A program made the position numbers and the translations under genes. 64,000 nt of DNA from Gymnogyps californianus. Taxonomy: Eukaryota > Chordata > Aves > Accipitriformes > Cathartidae. This document shows, one piece after another, positions 1 through 13,700 of this stretch (position 1 is its first letter; each line of letters starts with the position of its first letter). Location: NCBI RefSeq assembly GCF_018139145.2, contig NC_059500.1, forward strand, positions 58,493,580 through 58,557,579, given 5' to 3'. Under the pieces are notes generated by a model, which was given only the letters and a program-made list of their open reading frames with translations, had not been told where the DNA came from and made no database searches.

Positions 1-656
1 CTAAGAAGCCACAAACAGTTTACAGCTCATTGGACCTGGACCCTCTCATGACTTGTAATGATTTTAGAGAGGACAAATGTACAATCATGTGTACATACAC
101 ATGATAAATATTTGGTACTAGAGGAGTGCAAAATGCTTCCATTCAGTACATATTTGGGTTTTTGAACATACCTTGTCTAGGTGATGGTATACTGGATCTT
201 TTCCCTGAATGGCCTGCTTCCATCTACACAGCCCAAACATTAATGTCTCATAAGCAGTTCACACTACACACTTGTCAACATTTTGTAAAACCGGTAACCC
301 AGTGTCTTTGACTAAGATTTCCTATATATATTCAACAGTGTTTTGACACTGTTCAAAACTCAGGTTTTTGGTGGGTTTGGGGTTTTTTTCTTCTTATGCA
401 CATCTGTGGTGGGAGCTCCAATAGCGCTGAAACTAAGCTCAGACTTCTGACAGCACTCTACCAAATCAAGGTAAAAACACTAAGCCCATTTTTATTATTT
501 TCCTAGTTTTGTGTGAGGCTTAATTCAATGGCCTTCCACATCACTCTTCCACTCCTTTATCTCAGCCTTTTCTCCCTTACAGTCTTCCACCTTGAGACAG
601 GCTCTTGAGTTTCACATTGTTTTATAGCTTTGCAACAGATGCTCTTCACAGATCAC

Positions 657-691
<35 letters not shown>

Positions 692-1552
692 CAAGCCCCG
701 GCAAAACCCTGGTCATCTCAAATCCCAAGAAAATAACAGATGATGAAGCATAAATTGTACATGTATCTTAAGAGGCAGTTTAAAAAACACACACACACAT
801 ATCAGGACAACAGATACACTCCTTAGCACTGTTTCCTTGTATTGCCAAACATTTACCATCCCATAGTACCCCAACTATGAAACAACTTTTCTTTTGCCAA
901 TAACAGTTGGTAACATTTCACAAAAGTAAGTAACAACCTGAGGATTTTTAGCGTTTCCTGAACAATAACTGGATTCTGCCTAAGTATTCTGACCAAGAAC
1001 TCTTGGATTATCTCCAAAGCATGATTACAGTAGACTGGATTTTAGACCCATATTTGTGCTCTTTACAGTTAAGTACAGCCCATCTGAACAGAAGCAGCAA
1101 TATTTATCTACTACTAAGCATAAACATATGCCTATTCTTTAATTCACTTCATAGAACCCTCAGCTATAAATGTTCAAGAGGCACATTATTGTGGAAACTG
1201 CATTTCCAGAACCATGGAATATGAAAGATTTATGCCATCAAAATATGCACTTCCTGTTTATTTTTCTCTAGTGGTACTGTAAACAACTAATAAATCTTTG
1301 TCAGTCAAAAAGAAATGCTGTTGTGACAGTCCATTATGTTAGTTCCCATACAATCAACATAATATAACCTTCAGTTAGCTCAATGACCAAGATTTCATAT
1401 AAAAACTGTTGACTGTATAAAAATAGCTGTGCACATTTTAAAGAAGCCTCTCATAATAAAACAAGCAAACTGAAAACACAAAACACTTGGCCTTCTGTGG
1501 TAAGGTCATGCTAGCTCACTTGAAGTAGTTTACTCTGTTTAAAGCTTTTTAC
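1..1552 (-). other. Partial intron 9 of WDR41
   Basis: I searched this stretch for the expected exon 10 residues after TSDEE and found nothing resembling them. It is AT-rich non-coding sequence with a 28-base T tract at 657-684 and a short (AC)n at about 785-798. No gene or RNA is recognised. Confidence 0.75.
657..684 (+). repeat. Poly(T) tract of 28 bases in intron 9
   Basis: An uninterrupted run of 28 T is followed by a short AC run. On the gene's strand this is a poly(A) run, which could be slippage or the tail of an old retroposed sequence. No flanking duplication was seen to decide. Confidence 0.9.
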
Positions 1553-1737
1553 CTCCTCATCAGATGTTAAGTGTTGAACTGAAGTTTCATTTGGGCTTTG
1601 AGATAACTTTATTTCTGGCTGTACATCTGGATGGACAGAGGAGTCCCAAAAATTGCACTCAGATGCCTGCTTTGTCCAGTCAAGTGCATCCCAAACTATT
1701 AACTCACCCACATGAGAACCTGTCACAAAAGTCAAGT
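1553..1737 (-). CDS. WDR41: WDR41 coding exon 9 (last exon in the window)
   Basis: This 185-nt exon encodes (D)LTFVTGSHVGELIVWDALDW, then a charged, less conserved loop ending HLTSDEE. The loop corresponds to the acidic, variable insertion of human WDR41 ending TCDEE. The acceptor has a strong pyrimidine tract (T-run, CCCCCTCTAG) and the donor is GGAG followed by GTAAAA. The next expected residues (VFAAVGRGLYVY in human) were not found to the left, so exon 10 is outside the window. Confidence 0.95.
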
Positions 1738-4700
1738 CTAGAGGGGGAAAAAAAACACACATAGAAATCATGTGATATTAAAAAAATCCATTTCACACAA
1801 CATTACAACTCTAGAAAGTTAAGAGAGCCCATTTTCGAGTGAAGCTATGTAGAATGTGCAGTATGTAACTGACTGGACAAAAACCTCTCCCTTTGAGTAA
1901 ATCCTCATTTGATTACCTAGCATAGCTCAGATAAGCAAAAGGAGATGAGCTCTCTTTTGTAAAATTAAAACTAGGAAGGAGAACATTCACCAGCCACAGT
2001 GCACAGTACAGTATAGCAAAGGCAAGGAACACCACCAGAAGTATGTACAAGTATTTCAAGTTCATTTGTTGCCTACCTACAAAGCCCTTCTATTCCTTGG
2101 ACAAGTAGGTGTATCAGTACCCCTCAGACACAGCAAGGTATGTCTTTGCCATAAACAGAAATACTGATCACAAATTAAATGGATGAGTTAATGGCAAGAC
2201 TGAAGTAGCTGCTCATGAATTTGTTAATCGCACATGGAAAGCAACTGCTTCAACAATACTTAACGCAGGTAGCGTATTGTCTTTTAAGCCCAATATTTCT
2301 TCCCCTTCATAATCAAAAAGGAGAAAATAATGGCAACAGAAAACCCCAGAAACAACTACCATAGAATCCAAGTTTTCTTCTTTCCAGCTTCTTGTTACCT
2401 CTGTACCACAGCGCCCTTTGCGCCAACCAGGCTGACACAAGTAAGCCCAAGGACAAATACACACTCTCTATCACACCAGGAATAACTTGTCCTGGGCTTT
2501 GGGGGTGCTCCATAAAAAAAAAGACAGGGAAGAACAAAGTAGAAGGGGTTGATACCTGTAGTAGAGTAGACAGAATTTCAGGTAATAGCTCAGTATTGCC
2601 CCAATGAGCAGCAGAGATTGCATCACCTTCCAGAGCCTCTAAATAATGGATCTATATGCAGGCCCACATCCGCACACCCAGAACTTTCAGTTACCTTGGG
2701 ACTACAACTGCAAAGCACGTGGCATTGTATATTCCATTTTAAGAATCAGAAGGAACAAGAAAAAATAGCTTTTTAAACTTTCCCAACAGGAAGAAGACCC
2801 AGAGTTCCATTCCCATCAATGACATTGCCTCTTTTGTGCCTTTTCTACATCGTAACCTGCCTGGTTTCATTTCACTGTTAATCCATAAATAAAGCCATTA
2901 TATTTTCACATTTCACTACCTTTGCAGCTACACAGGAAAGTTCATCTATTAGTCATGAAGTTTCATTCCAGTTAAAAGTTTGGTCCCAATAAAAACTCTA
3001 TAGTTGAAATATCCCACTGGTAACTAACAAAACTAGTAACATTATAAAATGACTCTTACCATTGACACTGACTAATGACAAAATGTTATCCTGATGGTCA
3101 ACAAGGTGTTTTACTTCAATGATGTTCCAACCTTCAGACCCATCACTAGAAGCAATCAACCTAAAAATGACTGCAAAGATAAGAGAAATTGTCTAAATAA
3201 GCTTTATCATTCAGAATAAAGTGTAGCTATGCTTAAATAAAACACATCATTTTCAGAAAGACACAAACTAAAACATATTACAAATGAGACAGTACAAGAT
3301 GTGCAAAGCCACTTATGACCACTCATAACACCAAAAAAATGGGAATAAATTATTTCAGTGTTATTATTAAGGCCTCTTACTACAGCAACTATAGGATAAA
3401 ACATTTCAGCCTAGTAACTCTGAAATTCAGAGAACTGGTCAACATCAGAAGTTGCAGAAAGCAGAAGTGAAAAGCATTAGACATCTTTATGGATACGTAA
3501 ACTAAAAGTGAAACATCTTTCTTGAGGGCTCATCTGACTGAAAACTATTATTCAAAAGGATGCAATATTCTCTAGTAACGCCATCAAGATTGCCAGGAAT
3601 GAAGACTTTATTTTAATCAGTCTTGGAATTTCTTTTATGGTATCTCAAGGGCACTACAAAAGAACTGTGGGAAGTTCAGATGGAAGTTTACATTGTATAC
3701 CAATGTCTAAACACAAGAAGACTATTTTTAATTTGCTCCTGATTCTTTGATCAGAATATCAGATCGCTATTTTTCAGCGAAGTGTTTAATCATATTGAGC
3801 CAAGTTTGTTGTTTTGCTGATTCAGTGCTCTACTTTTTCTTCTGGATTTTTTTTCCCCATATTTTGAAATTTCAGTAATTTTATAAAACACTCTTATTTA
3901 AAAGACTCTCCACAAACAGCTAGCTGACGATTTACAGTTTGCATACATAGAAAACCCTGTGTCCAAGCGAGCAACAGAAACCATCACATTGTCTCATTAT
4001 AGCTTTGGACAATATAACAAGATCAGCAATATCTCATACTCCTGATCTTGGGATAAGGAGGCTCTACAGAAGCCTAGTATCTGACAGCTCAGATAATGAG
4101 TTCCAGACCTTCTCCAGAAGGACAAATGTAGAGCACCACAATCAGATCTGGACAGGTGGCAGTAACAGTAATAACAATAACAAAGATTATAGAAAAGTTT
4201 TGTCATGCAGATCTCAACAGAATTCCTGAATGAGATTAGTATTGTCTGCCTCTGTCAAATAAGGGAAAAAGGAAGAATGTTGCTAATCACACCCTAATAC
4301 CATTTACTTTTCTTATACAATTCCAGCAGCATGCTCTTTACACGTATCTCTGATAAGCAGCTGTTATAGAGGAACATGAACATTTAACAGAAATGCAACA
4401 TACTCACTTAGCTCTTTGCCAACAGCTGCCGCAACACAATTTTTAGGCAATTCAACCAAAGCACTGATATCTTTAAAAAAAATACAGGAGGTAAGAGAGA
4501 AAAGGATATTCATTGGCCACATGAAAACACAGCAAACTGTTAATTCCTTATTAATAAAGTTCTTCATAATCTTCCTTCCACTTACAAATTATTCTCAAAA
4601 TAAAAGCATATTGCCCAAAGTGAAAGTTGAACAGCGGTGGAAGTGAACAGATTACCTCAGATGGAGGTAGAGTCAGGAGTTTTGGTCCTGAATCCAGCAG

Positions 4701-7700
4701 AATTCTGAGCGTCAAACTTGAGGTGAAGCTGAGAATCAATGATCTTTTTACTTTAAATACCATTAGGATGTTTATGTCCTAATGCTGGACAATAGTAAGG
4801 ACACTGTGGTAATTATTCAGACTCTAAACATGCGCAGTACCAAAGCTATTAGATACTCATGCTACAATAGTATGCATGATATCAAAATATTGTGCAGAGC
4901 CAGCTGAAGAAGAATAGGGCACAAGATAAAATGTCCAGCTTGCTGTTACTCTGCCTTCATCCTGCACAGAATTCCCCCAGTCAGTGCTGCGACACCATTA
5001 AAGGAAAATTTCCCAAGGAATAAGCAATCTGTCTCTTTCCCCACAAAGGAAGCGAGAGATTAGGAGGGAAGAGAGGGCCCAGGCTGCACATCCCGTTGAC
5101 CCCTTGTACAAAAGTTTCAATAGCACCTCACACTAAGCACTACAGCACCACTTCCAACTGGTATTTGGCATGGTATTTCGTATTGAACCAAAAGAAGTAT
5201 TAATATCCTCAAAGATTCAGAAGGTTTTGCCTACCACTACTCCATTCTATGACAAAAATAAGGAAAATATTGGTTACAACCTTGAATTTGATTCACAGCT
5301 TCGTAGGTATCTTTGTAAAGTATTGGCAATTATACGCAAAAATTTAGTTGCGTGGACGGATTATATGTAAGTTTATTAATAGAAAAGTATGATAGACATT
5401 GAGATCTGATTACATTTACCGCATTTCTATCAAAACCTGCATTTTCTACATCAAAAGTACTAATTCGTAATAATAAAAAGAAATCCTTTACTGCTCTATT
5501 ACTACAAAGCTTTACTTAGGAATAATAAAACTCCCACTCCTTCACACAGAAAGCCAGCCAAAGGATCTGGTCCACATTACAGCAAACATGTATAAATCAG
5601 CATCTGAGATCTAGCCCTCTAAGTCCAAGCTAATGTACAGTTACTGAGATTTGACATATTCTAAAATTCACACAGCACAGGAGACTAAAAGCAGTCTTAA
5701 TTCTGAAACGATTAAGTCTGACATTTAAAAAAATAGAGAGTGGCTCTAATACATAATGTTATCATTAGAATTAAAGAGAATTTGCCAAGTTGGTTTTGCA
5801 TCATTATACAGATCCATTTTACTTGCACTTTAACAGCTATAATGAGTCATTTACATTTTTACCTGCATCAGTAAGATGACTGGTCTTACACAAGAGATCT
5901 AATTTTCGGTTCCAAACACATAGATCACTCCCTCCAGACAACCATACATCCAGTCTTTGAAGAACTGTCAAACACTGCAGAACAAAAATCAGATATATGT
6001 CCCCTGCAAAAGTTCTACAGGGAATTTCTCAGTGAAATGATCACGAGCTTTAGCTAGATAAAGCTGTAAGTACTATGAAACACAGTATTAAGGCATCACT
6101 TTCCTGAGAAATACAGACTTAATTACATACCATACATTACATTTTTCCATCAACAATGCAAAACCTCATTTTTCAGTGATTTTTTTCTACTATTAACATT
6201 CAAGAACTAGTTTGACTGTAGGTTGCCTTTTCCAACACAGTAACAAAACCAAGCCATAAAATGACCTTTGTTCTACATCCTTTCAAAAAGAAAATTGAGG
6301 TATTAAGAGTTCCAAAAACAAATTAAGAATTGTGCCCACTTCTCAGCCACTCATTATGTACCTGTTCTTAAACCAAACACTGCTGTTCATTTTAACACAC
6401 CTGCCCATATGGCCCATGAGCAATAGATTCTTGCAAACAACAAAACAACAGGCATACCTAGGGTTTCCTCAGCTTACCTTTACAGTAGAATGGAAACATG
6501 ACACTTTTTGAACCTGTTTGCCACTAGTGCAGTCCCAAACCTGACTTTATTCATTAAGGAAACTGACAGGTTTTTATATATTATAAATATAACTGCTGTG
6601 TTTGTAAGTAAATGACAGACTGGGAAATAGGTATGCAGAGGCTCAGGCTTCTAATATTTGGCCAAAATGACATATTAATAAAGGTCTGTTATACATTTAT
6701 TTTTGTAGGAAGGATTGCATCTACTTGTGAGCAATAACCAGTAAAATCCTAGTATAATCCAGTTATACCTACTGGATATTATCAGCCAATAAATTTAAAC
6801 AACCTGCAGCCTGTTTCAATGCTACCTTTAAAAGTAAAAACCAACAAAAAGCCCACAGAAATTTGAATCCTCTCCAGATCTAAGGATACAATAACTGTTC
6901 TATCAGCTGATGCTGTTAAAATCAAATGTTTTCTTTCTTCAGAAGCATCTGACGAAGAAAATGGTGCTATAACTGTAATTTTCTGTGTGTGTCCATGAAG
7001 TTCAAAAAGTTTTTCTCCGGTCTGAAAAACAAAACCATGGAAAACTAAGGGTAAAATTTGGAAAATACCCACTGTAGCATATAACATAAGTACCAAATTA
7101 CTTTTGAAAGCAAGAATTTCTAAAAGTCTAAAATCGCCCTTTCTAAAGTAATTTATGGATTTACTTCTTAGTACCTTCAATACTGTTCAAGATCTTAGCT
7201 AGAATTAAATAACATACTAAGTGTAAAGAAGTAGTACATAATAACCTCAAAAAGCCCTTTAGAACTAAATTCTGTATTAAACTCATTTCATTTTAATGCA
7301 AACATTGGCCATTCACCCTTTTTAATGATATTACAATAATTCAGATTTGTTGACAGATCCTCTCTTGAAAAAGTAATTTTTTTTTATTTTAGTGACTAGA
7401 AAAACTTGACCTCTATTTATAGCAAACACAGTACTGCCAATTTCCTGGCAGCTTTATTTACTATGTATATTATATATAGCTTCAAGCTGGTGGTTTAGGT
7501 AACTGCAGCTACTTCTGCTCTGTTTAGTTAGATGGCAAAACTCTACAAACATGCAGAAGCATACTGGCATTTTAAACATTCAATTAAAATAGAGGGTAGT
7601 TATAACTGTAAACTTCTTTACACTTGTGGGTTAAGTTTTTAAATTAAAACTACTAAAGAATTGCTTTAACAAAAACATAATAAAAATCCTACAGAAGCAG

Positions 7701-10700
7701 AAAATGGAACTTAGTTCCTAAGCTGGATATCTAAACGAGTTTTACATTCACAAACTGCTCAGAACACTGAGTATATATACTCACGTACATGGTTCTGAAT
7801 ATTCAAAACCAATTTCTTTTTCCAAATTATAGAATTATAAAAGGTCTTCAACAACAGCAAAGCACTAACTGAAACCGCTCAAAAGAGAAGAAAAGTTTCA
7901 AGTTCCCCCTTCTGTATTTTAAAATTACACCATCTTAAAGGTCACATAAATTTTTCAGAAGGTTTCTAAAAAAGTTTACAGTATGAGATTTCTTTCTTCC
8001 TTAATTTGAATGTTTGATATTCACAGTTTAGACAGCACAGTATGTCTCCCTTTTAGACTTCCTATTGAACAATCTAACTTGTATACTAGCCCTCCTCAAC
8101 ACAGGTCTAATGCTCATCCCTTCTCTATAATTTTGTCAATGGTACATAGACACAGAGCAGAAGCATGGAACAGTGGGTATCACGCTTACAGAGCACTATT
8201 TCCATGATAAAGCTAATGTCTTAGTAAGCTTTTCAAAAGTTGTAAGATTTTTATCACAGCAGTAATTAAGACCCTGTTTCTGCACTGCATGAAATGTTTA
8301 ACTTCCACTGACTTTGGTGTCTTTCCAATACAGTTTTGTGTTAGCTCTCCATTTACTCTAATCAGTTATACTACAAATAGATATTGCTAATAGAGCCACT
8401 GAAATGTACTTAAAACTTAAGTATATATATAAATCTTGGCAGGATTGGGACTTTGCTACGTATTTGTTGAGTTACTAGTCAACATTGCAGTGTTTACAGC
8501 AAACACTTAACAGATTTTAAAAGAAGAATTAAAGCCACAAGTTCATACACGCTTCTGCTTTTCACATCATCACTTCATCTCAAATCTCTCTAAAATCACT
8601 GTGTCTTCCTACAACATTCTAAGTTTTAGAACTTACTGTTCTCTTGGGTTCACACAACTTTTACTTTCCTAGCTCTCCTTTCTAAACTAAGGTTTGACAG
8701 ATTCCCTCCACTTCTACATTTTCAAACAGTACCTCTGCAGCAAATCTTATTTATTCTGCTTTTTCGCTGCTAGACATTTCTAACTCTTCTCTCCAACTTC
8801 TACCCTCTCCAGAGCATATAAGCTACCCCCAAAAAAAAGAGCTAACCTGCGCATTCCACAGAAATATGATTCCGTCATCTCCTGCAGATGCAAACCTGAA
8901 AAAAAAAAAAAAACAGCACTGAAAACTTCAATATAGCATAATGTAATGGAAAAGCAGTAAACAGTTATGTAAGAAAAATATTTACAAGATATATCAGACT
9001 CTGGCTTTAAAGAATAAACACGTATTTGTAAATCCCAATTACAGTTTATAAACCAAAGTCAGTACATTTAAATAGGTGCTTATCAAAATACACTTAATGT
9101 AAGAACAAGGGTTAAGAATTCCAATACATACTATTATAAATAGAATTGCACATTACAGAACCAATTCCCTTGTTTAAAAATATGAGATCTTACACACCAA
9201 ATAACAGCAAACTCTAAAACCAAATACTACAGTCAGAGCCAACTGAGTGCAAGACATCTAACACATTACAAACCACTCATCTAAGTTCAGCCCAGGAGTA
9301 GAGGAGCCCAGTATTTATCATGACACTTTAAACTGTTGCTTAAAAGACCTCCCAATGGGAGTGCATTTAAGGTGCTAAATTTGACTTCTGCTAAAAACCC
9401 AGCTGGAAGGCATACCATATGAGGAAAAAATAGGTTCATACTAGCATGTTAATCTCACATTAACAAAGTCTGACCTAAATGCAATATTTTTCCCTAGGCT
9501 AGAGTGAATATCTAACCATCTGCCTACATTCACACCTTACACCTATACATCACCACCACAGCCACACTGTAGCTGGAGCACACATCCCAGCTATCCCAGT
9601 AAAGGCATACTATGAGCTGAGAAAGCCTAGAACTGAAACAAGACCTTCCATAGAAAATTGAATTCAGTTGTTACTTGCAAATATACCTACCTTCTCATTT
9701 TTTCCTTTTGTTTTAAGCTTTCACCAAGGGTTAAACAGTTAATATTTAGAGAACTAATTAAGATTTGTACTATGTGCAAGAAAGTCATGAAGAGAGGTTA
9801 TATCACTTGCGGATTTTTTTCTGTTACCAGCTGTGAATAGGTTCATTAACTATATACATGTCCTTTCTTTTAAACTCTTTGCAATTACAATGTTTGTGAA
9901 ACTTGCTAACAGAATAAGTTTTCAGGCATAAAGCCATAGGGGTTTTTTCCCCCTCTTTCTTCCACATATCCTCCTGTTTTATTCTACTATAGTAAAAAAA
10001 AGAAGTGTAAGCTCTACTTTCTTCATATCTTTCATTATTTTATATCCAATCAAGCCCCTTCTTTAAAAAGATTAGAGAAAAAAAACAATCTTCCATGCAC
10101 ACCTCTGATAACATTAATTTCTAATCTTTAGTTGCCTTTTAGCTCTATTATACCTTGCTTTGTCACAACATCAATAACTTAAAATACTAAGACTCTCAGC
10201 AGCAACATTCAGCAACAACCCTTTAAATTCCAATTCCCTTCTTGAGTAATATTGCAGCTGTGTGCCATTTGAACAAAATTCTGGGAAGAAAACTGATGTT
10301 TGAAAGAAGGCACGAGTGTAATTCATCAACACAGAAGTTCAATGGAGTGCTGTTTTGTATATTTTCCTCCTCATCTTCTAACCAGGATTTCTGTTTAAAT
10401 ATAAAGGTATATTGTAGAGTCAGTCATCCTACAGTTACATTCTGTTCACCAAGGTGGAGATTCATGGGTCACCCGATTCTTTTCCAGTCATGATCATCAT
10501 CATCTATAACCTTGTCTGTTTCCTGAAGGAGCAAGGAATGGTCAAATGAGCAACAAAAAAGCTATCCTTAAAATGTGTTATGAACTCTGTTTAGTTTAAT
10601 GTGTCAAATGCTAGAGTATTACATGCAATTTTATCTCAGTCCATTTTTTGGAAGACTCTTGCTGAGGCTTAGCCTTCTTTAGTGATCTTCCAATCAATAT

Positions 10701-13700
10701 GACCCTTACTTCATGTTCAAAAAGTACAAGAGAAAAGAAGAAAAAAACACCAGCTTTCTGTTACATTTATACAGGATTTATTTAGTAACTTCAAAAACCA
10801 ATCTAAGAAAATTTTCCACTCACTGGTTTTAGCTGAGCCACTGAGAAAACAAGAAAATCCTTCTGCAAAATTCTCAATAAGATGATATTATCTGAAGACC
10901 TGAAGCGTGAAACTTGGCTTACGATAGTTGACAAAAAGCACACAATGGAATAGCTGCAGAAACTAAATAAAAACATTTCAGAAGCTGAGTAACAATACTA
11001 ATTTTACTGAAAAGAATCAAGTGAAAAATAGTATCAGCTGTTTAACAATCCAGAAACTACCACATTAATGATAAATAAAACCTTAGAATTACCGTCCAGT
11101 GAAGCACCTCTATTAAACTCCTCAAATTCTCAGAATATTAACCAGCTGTATAACTTACTGCTTATCCATATGCTATTTTATAACCTATCTTCAACGCGGC
11201 CATCCAGGCTTTAGTCTTACACTGATTATCATTAGTTTAGCTCCAATAATTTACCTGTTACCATACAGTGAAGCCCAAAATGGTAAAAGATTTCTTCGCA
11301 TCAGACAGTGTATGCAATCTAAGAACACTCTGGTATTTCTATAAAGACCAATTACATTTATTCAGTATGTGTTCTGGGAAAAATGTACTTTGAGGAAAGG
11401 TTATTTTAATAACTTGTCTGGGAAAAAAAAGGACTGAAAAAACCCCACAAGATTGTTCTATTTTTATATGAATCTTCTGGTGGATTACTATAATGTAGAA
11501 AAATAAATTTTATGGTAACACATATGTAACTTTTCTGATATATATATTTATGACATTAAGAATGAAAACTGAAAAGCTAAAAATTCTCCATGGAGTCTTC
11601 TGTGAATTTTTTATAGATGTTTACAAAATTATTAGAAAATAAGATTCTGCGGGCATTCCAAATTTGGAAGAGACCACCTGACCGATCAATGTGCGTGGCA
11701 AAGGAGAGAATCTTTCTTCACAAAACACCTGCTGTACACTGCAAGGATATAAACGAAACTCTTACCCATGTTAACTTTGTGTAGTGTATTGACAAATATA
11801 TTAGAAATCCCCCTCTGTGCCTAATCCATAAAAGATATAAATTACTACAGCTCCTTAACAGAGGGACTCTAGCCTGCTACTTACGTTCTTAGTTCTAAAG
11901 GTTTTCTATTTAATTCTCCACATCAGCCAAGAGTCACTACACTTATTATTGACTAAAGGCTTCACAACCTTACTTTTAAGGCAGAGAAATATTTCCTCTC
12001 TTGCAGGATTAAGTTAAATTAGAGAACATGCAAGGCTAATTTAGACAAAACTAGGATAGAAGCCAGGTCATAATGTAAACCTATCATAATTCATTCTCTT
12101 GGTCACACTTCTAAAGTGACAACGGTAAATGTAGTGACTTCATCTCTGCTTCATAACCAGTTTTCCAGTTTTTAGATAACTCCCATCCTCAGAGTTCACA
12201 ATAAAGTTGGACCTAGCTACAAGGAACCAAGAACAGAACAGGTAAAGATTGTCAGGGAATATACAAAAAAAGTGCACAAAGCTAAAAATTGGAAGAGAGA
12301 AACAAAGCAACTGTCAGGTTTCAAAGAAGCAGTACAGCAAGTTGAACAAGATCAAATTGGAGGAGATATATAATGCAGACATTAGGCATATGTTGAATTT
12401 TACTATGTAGTGATTCTGAATAAAGTGGTGAAAATTTCAAAATTTGAGAAGTTCAGAAAAAAGTTGCATTAACCGAAGCTCAAGTGAATTAAGCACTAGA
12501 GTTTCAGAAGAAAGTGTAACAAAAGATTAGAAAGAAAGGAACAGCAACATTCAATATTGTTAGGAGTGTCATGTTCAGTTGCTACAGTGTATCTGTAGCA
12601 GTCTATTACATTCTTTTGTAGAACCAAAAGGTGAAATAACAGCTGTCCTCAATTCAAAAACATAAAACACGTGCATCCACTCAGAACAGAAGCAAACACT
12701 ACTGCATATTGTCCTGGGAGAAAGTGTGTGTATGCATGTACAGAAGGGAACGTTCAACCCAGGAACAGCCTGAAAAAGAAGGGCTGAATTAGCTAAAGGC
12801 ATTTCTTTCAAACAAATGAATTTGTACCAAGAAACATAACTCCATCACCATTATTTTCTTATGAAAGTATAACTTACAAGAGAAGCCAAAAGATGTAGTA
12901 ACATACCAAGAAAGGGGAGTGTTCATCCCTTGCCTTTTTTAACTCCAGGCTTTTCCTGCCCTCCCACCAAAAATAAAAAGAGAGGATTAAAAATATTACT
13001 ACATTTCCATAAATATTCTCTGATGTATTGACAAGGATGCTGTGAAACAATTTGAAATACAATTTCATACCTGCATTCGTCTATTTGCACTAGAAATCGT
13101 ACTATATCTTGATGACCTTTCAACACAAGGAGCTCCGTGTAAGGATTCTGTATTTGTTCTTCACCAATCGTCTGTACAGATGATTTCTAAAATTCATAAA
13201 AGAGGAAATAAATTTATTTTGTACTGACATAATTATTTTCATTGGGTCTTTGTAATGTCTAACAATCTACATACAGACTCATGTGTGAATGTAGTTATAT
13301 TTGAAGTTAAATTAAGGTTCTGAAATATCATTTTGCCTTAATGCAAATCATTATAAAAAGATCATTTCTTATTATTTCAAGTAAATAATACCCTTCTATA
13401 GCATGTATTTTATATTGTAATATAGCATTTTCTGTTTAGCAAAAACATTTTGTACTGCTTTAATCACTGATACACCAAGATGAAAACCCAGTTTAGTCAT
13501 GAGCTGTCATGTGGAGCCAGCTTCATGACTCAATTCACCATACATTCAGTTTTTCATTAAATTACACCTCTTCCAAGAGGTCTGTGAACCTCTCATAACT
13601 TTCATCTACCATTCGATTTTAAAATCCTATATAAAGATGACATATTTAAAATAAATAAGAATAAATGCTGTTCTGTTACATAACATATAAATCATCCATT

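Noticed and set aside
1..1552. Possible WDR41 exon 10
   Set aside because: No stretch encodes anything like the expected residues after TSDEE, on the right strand and phase.
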